Positions 1-7,575 of a stretch of DNA of 7,883 nucleotides are shown here, in pieces. The position numbers and the translations under genes are program-made. The notes under the pieces were generated by a model, which was not told the DNA's origin, made no database searches, and was given only the letters and a program-made list of their open reading frames with translations. Source of the DNA: Xanthobacteraceae bacterium. Its GTDB lineage: Bacteria; Pseudomonadota; Alphaproteobacteria; Rhizobiales; Xanthobacteraceae. The stretch spans positions 1-7,883 of the forward strand of contig JASHYD010000909.1 of NCBI GenBank assembly GCA_030043175.1, written 5' to 3'. Numbering within the stretch: position 1 is the first letter of the stretch; the number at the start of each line of letters is the position of its first letter.

Positions 1-1
1 G

Positions 2-1336
2 GAGGTCAATGTCGAGTTCGATCTGTCGCGGCAGTTCTGGACGTATCTGGTGAACAAGGGCGCCATCGCCGACCCGCGCAGCTTCATCCACCCGGTGCCC
101 CATATGAGTTTCGTGCACGACGGCGGCAACGTTGCGTTTCTCAGGAAGCGGTACGCCGCGATGTCGGCCCATCATTGCTATGAGGGCATGGAGTACAGCG
201 AGAACCGCGGCCAGATCACCGACTGGGTTCCGCTGGTGATGGAAGGGCGCCCCGCCGATCAACCGGTCGCGGCCACGCGCATCATCTCCGGCACCGACGT
301 CGACTATGGCGCCCTCACACACCATTTGGTGCACTACCTGGTCGGCCAGCCCGGCTGCAGCGTGCACTACAGGACCCGCGTCACCAACCTCGACAGCGCC
401 GACAATAAGCGCTGGCGTATTGAGGTGCAGGACCTCGACAGCGGCGAGAGGCGCTCAGTCACCGCCAGATTCGTCTTCATCGGCGCAGGCGGTGGCGCGC
501 TGCCGCTGCTGCAGAAATCGGGCATTCCGGAAGGACACGGTTACGCTGGGTTCCCTGTAAGCGGAATCTGGTTGCGCTGCGATGATCCCGCGGTCAACAA
601 GCGCCACCACGCCAAGGTCTACGGCAAAGCCTCGGTGGGCTCGCCGCCGATGTCGGTGCCGCATCTCGACACGCGAGTTATCGGCGGACAGCATTCGCTG
701 CTGTTCGGTCCCTATGCCGGCTTCTCTACCAAATTCCTGAAGCACGGCTCGCTGCTCGATCTCGTCGAGTCGATCCGCCCCGCCAATATCGAGCCGTTGC
801 TCGCCGTCGCCCGCGAAAATTTCAACCTGACCGAATACCTCATTGAGCAGGTGTTGCAGTCCGAAAGTCACCGCCTAGCGACGCTGGACGAGTACTACCC
901 GAAGGCGGATCCGAAGGACTGGCGGCTGCAAATCGCCGGACAGCGCGTCCAGATCATCAAGCCCGACGTCAAACGGGGCGGGCTCCTGGAATTCGGCACC
1001 GAACTCGTCGGCGCGGCGGATTCTTCCCTGGTGGCGCTACTCGGCGCCTCGCCTGGCGCCTCGACGGCGGTCTTCATCGCGATCGGCGTGCTGCAAAAGT
1101 GCTTTGCGGGCGAGTTGATAGAGCAGGCGTGGCTGCCGAAACTGAAGGAGATGATTCCTTCCTACGGCATCTCCCTGATCGAGGATGCGCTCTTCACCCG
1201 CAAGATCCGCACCGAGACCGCGCGGGCTCTCAAGATTGCGGACGTGAACTCGAAACCCGATGCAGACGCAGGCCCGGACGGTGGCCGCGCGATAAAGCCG
1301 CCAGGCGCCGCAAGCCCTGCTGCAGCCGAAACGTAA
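2..1336 (+). CDS. mqo: Malate:quinone oxidoreductase, 5'-truncated by window edge
   Basis: FAD-dependent peripheral membrane enzyme that oxidises L-malate to oxaloacetate and passes electrons to the quinone pool, serving both the TCA cycle and the respiratory chain. The frame is open from base 2; the GTG at 50 is internal, since the residues before it (SRQFWTYLVNKG) also match the family. 444 codons are visible, while family members are usually about 490-530 residues, so the N-terminal FAD-binding Rossmann motif lies upstream. Family-typical blocks in order, numbered from base 2: DPRSFI and PHMSFV (near 22-35), LVMEGRPADQP, GTDVDYG, FVFIGAGGGALPLL (near 157), GYAGFPVSG, AKVYGKASVGSPPMSVPH, FGPYAGFSTKFLK, EYYPKADPKDWRLQIAGQRV and LLGASPGASTA. 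A tail of about 30 residues rich in Ala, Pro, Gly and Asp follows the conserved domain. No lesion is seen, unlike the next genes. Identity is very secure; only the start is missing. Confidence 0.97.
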   Translation, partial: EVNVEFDLSRQFWTYLVNKGAIADPRSFIHPVPHMSFVHDGGNVAFLRKRYAAMSAHHCYEGMEYSENRGQITDWVPLVMEGRPADQPVAATRIISGTDVDYGALTHHLVHYLVGQPGCSVHYRTRVTNLDSADNKRWRIEVQDLDSGERRSVTARFVFIGAGGGALPLLQKSGIPEGHGYAGFPVSGIWLRCDDPAVNKRHHAKVYGKASVGSPPMSVPHLDTRVIGGQHSLLFGPYAGFSTKFLKHGSLLDLVESIRPANIEPLLAVARENFNLTEYLIEQVLQSESHRLATLDEYYPKADPKDWRLQIAGQRVQIIKPDVKRGGLLEFGTELVGAADSSLVALLGASPGASTAVFIAIGVLQKCFAGELIEQAWLPKLKEMIPSYGISLIEDALFTRKIRTETARALKIADVNSKPDADAGPDGGRAIKPPGAASPAAAET

Positions 1337-1349
1337 ACATCAAGGCGCA

Positions 1350-1379
1350 GTAGCAGCTTGGCGTCTTCACCGCTGCTGC
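1350..1379 (+). terminator. Weak hairpin after mqo, possible terminator
   Basis: Bases 1350-1357 pair with 1372-1379 in an 8-bp stem (GTAGCAGC with GCTGCTGC, one G-T wobble) around a 14-base loop, starting 13 bases after the mqo stop codon. No T-run follows, so intrinsic termination is doubtful. The position is the main argument. Confidence 0.22.
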
Positions 1380-1424
1380 CGCAAAGGCGATTTCGATTAA
1401 CGGGCCGATTTCGGAACAACCCCG

Positions 1425-1449
1425 GGAACGGTCGATTAGATCCTGCGTT
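1425..1449 (+). promoter_or_regulatory. EcfG-type (general stress sigma factor) promoter
   Basis: GGAAC at 1425-1429 and CGTT at 1446-1449 are separated by exactly 16 bases. This fits the alphaproteobacterial EcfG promoter consensus GGAAC-N16/17-CGTT used by the PhyR-NepR-EcfG general stress response. It lies 51 bases before the ATG of the bicupin gene, which would leave a 5' leader of roughly 40-45 bases. A second GGAAC at 1413-1417 has no matching -10 and is probably incidental. The pattern match is seen directly; activity is inferred. Confidence 0.6.
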
Positions 1450-1500
1450 TAATGAGGCCAGGGAGGCTAAAGCGGCTATTTCCAGCAGACCGAAAGAAAC

Positions 1501-2760
1501 ATGTCTACTGCGTCTCGACGCGCAATTCTCGGTTCCGGCGTAGCAGGTGGCTTTCTCACGGCGGTGGCAGCCATCGCGGCCGACGGTACATTCGGCAACC
1601 CGATCAACCCGCCGAGGGCGCGGTCAACGTCACCAACCCCAAAGCGTTAACCGACCCCGGGCCTCAGGACCCAAACCTTGCCGGCAACGAACCCGCTTTT
1701 CTCAACCCACCGGCAACCGACGTCAACGGCATGCCCCAGTTTTGGGCTTCGTTCAATCTTGCTCCCAAGCGTATTCAGAACGGTGGTTGGGCACGGCAGA
1801 TTACCCAGGACGACTTTAGCATTTCGACGACGATTTCAGGCGTCAACATGCGCCTCGGCCCGGGGGGGCGTTCGTGAGCTTCACTGGCACCAGCAAGCAG
1901 AATGGGCCGTCATGACGTACGGAAACTGCCGCGTGACAATTCTGGACCAGAAGGGACGTCCAGAGGTGGCCGACGTGAAGGAGGACGATCTCTGGTATTT
2001 CCCGGCAGGCCAGCCGCATTCATTGCAAGGCTTAGACCCTGATGGCTGCGAGTTTGTCATTGCCTTTGACAACGGTGCAGCGTCCGAATTCAACACCCTG
2101 TTGGTGACAGACTGGGTCGCTCACACCCCGCCTGAGGTGCTGGCCAAGAATTTCGGAGTGCCCGTGGAGGCGTTCAGAAATATTCCTCTGCACAATAAAT
2201 GAATTTATCAAAGCAATATTCCGGCACAGCCGCTACCAACCGTCAAAGCGCAAATTGCGGCAGCGGCGGGCAAGCCGCCAAACCCCTTCGTCTTCAGGCT
2301 CGCTGATATGCCGCCAAGCCGCGAGACAAACAGTGGGACGGTGCGGATCGCCGACAGCACCAACTTCCTTGTTTCGAAAACGATTGCCGCGACGCAGGTT
2401 ACGATCAAGCCGGGCGGCTTGCGCGCAATGCATTGGCACCCTAATGCCGATGAATGGCTTTACATTATCAAGGGCACCGGACGTGCGACGGTTTTCAATA
2501 CCGGGCCAGCGGCGATGACCGCCAGCTTTCACGCGGGCGACATTGGTTACGTTAAGAAGGTGCTCGGCCATTACCCGGAAAACACCGGCAACACGGACCT
2601 CGTGTACATGGAAGTGTTCCGCGCCGACCGCTTTGAGGAGGTGTTACTGTCCGATTGGCTGGCGCACAGTCCGCTCGACATGGTCGCCGAAACGCTGAAC
2701 CTTGATCCATCGGTAATCGCTCAGTTTGCCAAGAACCGGCCAAACATCGTCCCGACCTGA
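1501..2760 (+). pseudogene. oxdC: Bicupin oxalate decarboxylase family protein, Tat-exported, disrupted
   Basis: OxdC-family enzymes are Mn-dependent and convert oxalate to formate and CO2. Three lesions split this gene. One C is missing from the CCC at 1599-1601 (GNP|DQPAEG). One G is extra in the G7 run at 1862-1868 ([12 protein letters not shown]). An in-frame TGA at 2200-2202 stands where an aromatic residue is expected (HNK*IYQS), one base from TGG Trp. Repaired, it reads 419 residues, normal for the family. N-terminus: twin-arginine signal SRRAILG (residues 5-11) with a hydrophobic stretch to about 26, so export to the periplasm is expected. Cupin 1 metal ligands: H128, H130, E134, H173. 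Cupin 2: H311, H313, E318, H357. A lid-like SEFN at 195-198 aligns with the catalytic SENS loop of Bacillus OxdC, which favours decarboxylase over oxidase. The ATG at 1501 is chosen because it begins the Tat signal; upstream spacing suits the EcfG-like promoter. The ligands survive, so decay is recent or the indels are sequencing errors. Confidence 0.88.
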
Positions 2761-2975
2761 TAATACGAAGCTGCTTCATTTGAACGAGGCACAGCGGGAA
2801 ATATCTGGTGGCGGGGCGCGACGCTCGGCCATTTCGGTGGCGGCCTCGGCAAGCGTTTCTGGTCCGCGCCGGTTGGCCATGAGGATGGGAACGTCTGGGC
2901 GGCGAAGAAGCGGGTGAGCGTTGCGCCCACCATCCCCGTGCGTCTGATGGCGTACGTCTTGGCGTTGCAGGGAAT

Positions 2976-3822
<847 letters not shown>

Positions 3823-4094
3823 AATACTTCCGCGAGTTTGGGTCGCAGGCTCGTCCGGGGACGGTGTTGAGGTACTTTTCCCTCTGCAGGTCCTCGCGCT
3901 CGGACCCTGCCCCCGGTCGGAGGCGGGGACCGGGTATGCTGAGATTGCACCTCAACGCCGGCCGCGGCACCGGCGTTTCTAAGGGCGGCAGGTGGGACGG
4001 GTCCTCGACGGTCCGCGCCGATTCCTCTCAGAAGCCGCCTCCGAGGAGGGGCACGGCTTCGATTACTGATCGCTGAGACCGAAGGACATTCGGC
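3823..4094. other. Divergent intergenic region between SDR and hydrolase
   Basis: About 270 bases separate the divergent starts at 3822 (minus) and 4095 (plus). Each start has its own Shine-Dalgarno-like sequence: GGAAG on the minus strand about 7 bases before the SDR ATG, and GAAGGA on the plus strand at 4080-4085. Promoters for both genes must lie here, but I see no convincing -35/-10 pair or operator. A regulator shared by the two genes is possible but not shown. Confidence 0.4.
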
Positions 4095-4954
4095 ATGACA
4101 CACGACGTCGTTCAAACCTCCGCCGCAGATACGCTCCCGCCGTTCGTTCCCACGACGTTCTGGACGCAATTTCGCCGTTGCACCGCAACGGTGAAAGGCG
4201 TGCGCCTGCACGGCGTTGAGGGCGGAGACGGTGCGCCGATCCTTCTGCTGCCCGGCTGGCCACAGAGTTGGTACGCATGGCGCTATGTGATGCCGCTGCT
4301 CGTGGGCGCCGGACGACATGTCATCGCTCTCGACCCACGCGGGATGGGTGATTCCGACCGGCCTGCTTCCGGCTACGAGATGCGGACAGTGTCCGCGGAG
4401 ATTCACAGCGCCGTCGAGTCTCTGGCGCTGACGGCCGGCGGCCCGGTCGATGTCGTCGGCCACGACATAGGCACCTGGATTGGCTATGCCTACTCGGCCG
4501 AATGGCCGCACGACGTGAAGCGGCTTGCTGTGTTCGACCAGGCGCTGCCCGGGATCACCCCTCCACCTGCGGCTGGTATCCCTTCGGCGGAAACAAACGT
4601 GAAGACCTGGCACTTTGCCTTCAACCGGCTCCCCTGGACCATCACGCCGGGTGACCTCGACGAATATGTGCGGGTAACGCCGCCCCGGGTGCTACGCGGG
4701 CGGCGCTCTCGTATTACCGGCACAAGCTTGGCGCCGAAGGGCTCGCGCACAGCCAAGAGCGCGCCGAGCGGAAGCTCTCTATACCGGTGCTCGCCTTCGG
4801 CGCCGAAACCGGCGCGGGCACCGCCCTGATCGACACCATGCGCCTCGTTGCAACTGATGTCCGAGGTGGCGTGTTCGCAGGATGCGGGCACTATATGCCC
4901 GAAGAGGCACCACGCGCCGTGGCCGAGCAGGTCCTGACCTTTATGAGCGCATGA
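4095..4954 (+). pseudogene. Alpha/beta hydrolase, epoxide hydrolase-like, one frameshift
   Basis: Alpha/beta-fold hydrolase of the epoxide hydrolase / haloacetate dehalogenase type, probably cytoplasmic since no signal peptide is seen. Oxyanion-hole motif PGWPQSWYAW is at residues 53-62 (HGxP-like), DPRGMGDSDRP at 80-90, and the nucleophile elbow GHDIG at 122-126 puts Asp124 as nucleophile. An Asp rather than Ser there points to ester-intermediate chemistry on epoxides or C-halogen bonds. After Val194 (near 4676) one base is missing: GTA-AC-GCC is seen where GTA-TAC-GCC would restore YAAPGATRAALSYYRHKLG. The next frame then runs cleanly to TGA 4952-4954 and supplies the catalytic histidine, GCGHYMPEEAP (H266 when repaired). 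Without repair, the first frame runs to 4829 with an unrelated C-terminus and no catalytic His. Repaired length is 286 residues, normal for the family. Start ATG 4095 has GAAGGA 9 bases upstream. One missing base could be a sequencing error. Confidence 0.87.
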
Positions 4955-5270
4955 CACCGGTTTTGTGTTCGCCGCCAGTTACGTCTCTGAGATCATCCCC
5001 GCGGCCTTATGCCAATGTGACCCGGTTGCCACCATGGCTCGCGAGAGGCGCCGACCAATCCGACGGGAGGCTGCGGTGACCTGCTCGGCCCAGCGCTACG
5101 ACTGGAAGACCTTTGGCACCTGCGGGAGTCTCTATCCGCAGAAGCTTCGCCGGGCGTCGTACGCTTCGGGTCGGGACAGAAATACGACGCTCATGACGAC
5201 GAGCATTTTGTTTGACAGCCGCTTTGCGGCGCGATTCTATGTGAGTGTTAATAGATTGCGGGGGGCACCA
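4955..5270. other. Intergenic stretch upstream of the 98-codon gene
   Basis: 316 bases between the hydrolase stop and the next gene. The frame of the next gene is open back to 4965, but that upstream part has no recognisable protein character and the better start is at 5271. Apart from the sigma70-like promoter at 5212-5240 I see no RNA gene, repeat or operator here. Confidence 0.4.
5212..5240 (+). promoter_or_regulatory. Sigma70-like promoter of the 98-codon gene
   Basis: A perfect -35 TTGACA (5212-5217) and a weak -10 TTCTAT (5235-5240) are spaced by 17 bases. Transcription would start near 5247, leaving a leader of about 24 bases before the ATG at 5271. This also supports the 5271 start over upstream in-frame ATGs such as 5193, which precedes the promoter. 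The -10 keeps only T1, A5 and T6 of the consensus, so strength is uncertain. Confidence 0.5.
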
Positions 5271-5567
5271 ATGGATATCACCAGCCGCGACCGTTTCATC
5301 ATCGGCAAAGCACTGCTTTACGCAATCAAGTATGTTGACAACCTGCCCGAGCACCTACGGGAGCACTCGGAACGCAACGACATGGTGCGCTTGTTGAAGA
5401 CGCTGTGTCCGAAGACCATCGAAATGGCAAAAGGTAGCGAAGCCGCCTACCGCGACTCAGTGCTCAAGACAGGCAAACCGGTAGATATCGGAATCGCAAA
5501 GCATCACGCGATTCCGGACGACCTAAGAAACGCGCCTACACATCATCCGGCCTGGCGCCGCGGGTAG
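5271..5567 (+). CDS. Small hypothetical protein, 98 residues
   Basis: I do not recognise a named family. The ATG at 5271 is preceded by a G-rich stretch (GGGGGG at about 5259-5265) that could act as ribosome binding site, and by a sigma70-like promoter. The product is polar, with no signal peptide or membrane segment, so it is probably cytosolic. Its first half (DRFIIGKALLYAIKYVDNLP, then EHSERNDMVRLLKTL) looks helical and amphipathic; the C-terminal third is basic and rich in Pro, His and Ala. Codon use matches the high-GC genes, unlike the cyclase at the right edge. Sequences of this kind are, from memory, common as unnamed small proteins in Rhizobiales; that is an impression. It is the only intact gene between mqo and the cyclase, and stands alone between two gene-free stretches, so the context does not give a role. 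Confidence 0.68.
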   Translation: MDITSRDRFIIGKALLYAIKYVDNLPEHLREHSERNDMVRLLKTLCPKTIEMAKGSEAAYRDSVLKTGKPVDIGIAKHHAIPDDLRNAPTHHPAWRRG

Positions 5568-5588
5568 CGAAGGCTACACAAACTAAGA

Positions 5589-5636
5589 ACCCCGATCCCA
5601 TGCGCAATGCGGCGTGTGGCATGGTGGGATCGGGGT
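5589..5636. terminator. 12-bp perfect hairpin after the 98-codon gene
   Basis: ACCCCGATCCCA at 5589-5600 is the exact reverse complement of TGGGATCGGGGT at 5625-5636, around a 24-base loop. It begins 21 bases after the stop of the 98-codon gene, the usual place for a terminator. No T-run follows on the plus strand; on the minus strand the stem is followed by TCTTAGTTT, so termination of leftward transcription is at least as likely. Confidence 0.4.
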
Positions 5637-5734
5637 CCGCGCGCTGGTCCAGTGTTAGGTCGCGCCACCCCACAACCATCAAGGGCGCAACGCGTTCCCG
5701 ACTATCGAGGGATAGGGTTAACCAGCAAAGAGGC

Positions 5735-5771
5735 GGCCCGACCTCAAGTACCGCGCGAGGGAGGTCGGGCC
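5735..5771. terminator. 11-bp perfect hairpin, terminator-like
   Basis: GGCCCGACCTC (5735-5745) and GAGGTCGGGCC (5761-5771) form a perfect 11-bp stem around a 15-base loop. GC-rich stems of this type often end transcripts in high-GC alphaproteobacteria, but neither flank has a clear T-run. It is the second strong hairpin within 200 bases, and no gene lies between the two. Confidence 0.35.
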
Positions 5772-6061
5772 ACACTCGGCCGAGGTGAACATCTGGGAGC
5801 CGACCGCGCGCCATGGCTTTTCGTGCAAGAAAATAGGCCGCAGGCGCCCGCGGCTCGGCGCCGACCTTGCGGCCCCGACTCCCGATGACATTGGGACAAG
5901 TAGTCGGAATCGGCAGCACGGCTGCAGAGTGGCGTCGGCCGCGCACTTTCATGACAGGTTCCTACGGTGCGGGTACGGACGCCGGCAGCGACTGGCGTGG
6001 GTGAGCGTTTCGGGTTCGGTCGACGCATGGGCGGGCTCGCGGGCGGCTCCAGAGGGCGTCA

Positions 6062-6086
6062 GGAACCGCACCGAAGAGCGCACGTT
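6062..6086 (+). promoter_or_regulatory. EcfG-like promoter pattern, no clear target gene
   Basis: GGAAC (6062-6066) and CGTT (6083-6086) have the same 16-base spacing as the site before the bicupin gene. No credible coding start follows, so it is either a chance match, the promoter of an unannotated RNA, or the leftover promoter of a lost gene. Confidence 0.22.
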
Positions 6087-6180
6087 GTTGGAATGCAGCG
6101 GCAAACCGAGTAGCCGTACACGACCCGCCGCGCTTGGGGGCGTTCCAAGCCGCGCGTCCCGCGGACTGGCGGCGGGCGGC

Positions 6181-6220
6181 CAGTTGGGGATTTCCCCAAC
6201 TGAGGAAATTCCTCGGTTGG
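6181..6220 (+). repeat. Two overlapping, mutually exclusive hairpins
   Basis: Hairpin A pairs CAGTTGGGGA (6181-6190) with TCCCCAACTG (6193-6202), with only TT between the arms, so the central pairs would open to form the loop. Hairpin B pairs CCAACTGAGGAA (6196-6207) with TTCCTCGGTTGG (6209-6220) around a single A with one T-G wobble, again opening at the tip. Bases 6196-6202 belong to both, so only one can form at a time. This resembles an attenuator or a nested inverted-repeat element; no leader peptide or regulated gene is evident. Confidence 0.4.
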
Positions 6221-6506
6221 CCGGCAGCGGCGGGCGGTGGTAGCGGTTCGGTGTGCGGTCGCACCGGAGCGCGATAGGCGAGGCGCCGGCGCATTGTTGC
6301 TTAGTGGCGGACCTCTCACACAACATCCCGGTCAGGACTATCGTGCCCACCAAAATAAGCGCGTCTATAGCGACATGCGGGTCGGTCAGCCATCCTTTTC
6401 ACCCCGCGCTGTCATGCAACCTCCCGCGAATTGGACTGGTTCCACCGCACGGCCCCGCGCCATTGCAAGAGAAAGCCCGGCGCCGGGCCAGGCTCGGGTT
6501 GGTTTC

Positions 6507-6524
6507 GTTCTTTACGTAAAGAAC
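6507..6524. promoter_or_regulatory. 18-base perfect palindrome, candidate operator
   Basis: GTTCTTTACGTAAAGAAC equals its own reverse complement over all 18 bases. It is A/T-rich within GC-rich DNA and lies about 180 bases upstream of the poxB relic. Its size and symmetry suit a dimeric repressor site. ATTTTT follows directly, so a 7-bp stem with an ACGT loop acting as a weak intrinsic terminator is the alternative. Confidence 0.45.
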
Positions 6525-6690
6525 ATTTTTAGGCCGGGCGGCTACAGCCGCGAAATCGTGGTGTGCTGACCCCGTAGGTGCTGGCGATGTCGGTCAACAT
6601 CGCGCCGTTGTCGCGCCGCTGGCAAGCCTCAGCCTGTTGGTGTCCCATGCGGACGCCGCGGGCTTTGGCGCGCACTCGCCCCTCGCTGAG

Positions 6691-7130
6691 AAGGCGTTCC
6701 CCAACCGCCAGCCGGCTTCACCATGCTGATGGGCGATTTCGTCAGCTTCGCGCAACTTAAGCTGCTTGTGAAGGTTGTAGTCTTTAACAACGGCACGCTC
6801 GGTTTGGTCGAGCTTGAGCAGAAATCCACGGGTTTTCTCAGGTACGAAACTGATCTTAACAATCCGGACTTCGCCACCTTTGCGCAGGCGATCGGTATTC
6901 GCGGCATTCATATCACAAATGCTGCCGACGTTGATGACGGACTTGTGGACGCGCTTGCGCATGACGGCCCGGTTCTTGTCGATGCGGTGGTCGCGCGCAC
7001 GGAGCTTGCCATGCCGCCGGCGGTCACGCTTGAGATGGCCAAAGGTTTTGCGCTCTACACCGTGAAGGCGATCATGAGTGGTCGTGCCGATGAGATTATC
7101 GATCTCGCAAAAACCAATCTCTGGCGCTGA
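6691..7130 (+). pseudogene. poxB: PoxB-type pyruvate:quinone oxidoreductase, C-terminal relic
   Basis: PoxB is a ThDP- and FAD-dependent peripheral membrane flavoprotein that decarboxylates pyruvate to acetate and CO2, feeding electrons to quinones. From 6714 the frame reads GFTMLMGDF, then VVVFNNGTLGLVELEQKSTG, an EEL-like ARTELAMPP block, LEMAKGFALYTVKAIMSGR and the ending DEIIDLAKTNLWR, closely matching the C-terminus of E. coli PoxB as I remember it. Only about 140 of some 575 residues remain. Just upstream KAFPNRQ (6691-6711) lies in another frame. In relatives, roughly eight residues including the ThDP-binding GDG separate this block from GFTMLMGD, but here only two bases do, implying a deletion of about 22 bases. 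The NN end of the ThDP motif (VFNNG) is retained. The open frame from ATG 6723 gives a 135-residue protein that cannot be active alone. Farther upstream only degraded traces can be seen. Confidence 0.85.
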
Positions 7131-7575
7131 GGGCAATTGGCGATGGACGCCACAACGCTTGTTCTGTCGCGGACACCTGGATGACAATGACCTCGACGGG
7201 TCAGAAGGGTTCAACTGGCGGGCGGGCCGTTCCCTCGATCGGCAGCGGCCGGCCGACGCGATCTCGCTCCATTTCAAGACGGTGCTAGAACATGATCCGG
7301 ACGGCCCTTCGAGAGGATGTAACCGCGACCTCGGTCAACTCACGGCATGGCTAGGAGCGAATGACGTATGCGATCACCGAATGCGCGCGGTCGAACCGCA
7401 CAGCCGTGATAACAATTTACAACTTCCGCCCCGGGCAGTCGCCGACTTGCACTGCAAAGACCTCGATCGGTCGATTTCATCGATCTCCCGGTGTAACCGA
7501 CAAATACTTCAGGACATCCGTCGAACTGCGCATCATCCTCTCTCAGCTTCGGCCTAGCTATCTGAGCGTATCATT
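7131..7575. other. Intergenic region between poxB relic and cyclase
   Basis: 445 bases without a credible gene on either strand; open frames here lack any family pattern. Bases 7287-7301 (AGAACATGATCCGGA) resemble, from memory, the core of an intergenic repeat that is frequent in Bradyrhizobium and relatives. Base composition begins to fall toward A/T from about 7550. No clear promoter for the cyclase is seen; GAG at 7564-7566 is the only weak ribosome-binding candidate. Confidence 0.4.

Larger units (their letters stand above)
5568..6690. other. Gene-free region of about 1.1 kb with inverted repeats
   Basis: No frame here reads like a real protein. The longest plus-strand frame (5785-6243) is rich in Arg, Gly and Ser as expected from high-GC noise, and minus-strand frames look the same. 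What the region does hold is structure: two long hairpins (5589-5636, 5735-5771), an overlapping hairpin pair (6181-6220), a 14-base GC palindrome GCCCGGCGCCGGGC (6475-6488) and an 18-base A/T-centred palindrome (6507-6524). An EcfG-like pattern lies at 6062-6086. Upstream remains of the poxB relic may extend leftward to about 6625 but are too degraded to call. Confidence 0.5.

Noticed and set aside
1862..1868. G7 run as a phase-variable switch or programmed frameshift site
   Set aside because: A second, unrelated frameshift and a stop codon in the same gene make regulated switching pointless here; simple decay or sequencing error fits better.
2200..2202. TGA in the bicupin read as selenocysteine or by programmed readthrough
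   Set aside because: No SECIS-like hairpin is seen after it, oxalate decarboxylases are not selenoproteins, and the gene also carries two frameshifts.
5785..6243. Plus-strand frame of 152 codons in the gene-free region
   Set aside because: No ribosome binding site, biased Arg/Gly/Ser content, and it reads through the switchable hairpins; it looks like chance.
6594..7277. Minus-strand frame of about 227 codons across the poxB relic
   Set aside because: Antisense to recognisable PoxB sequence; no motif of its own.
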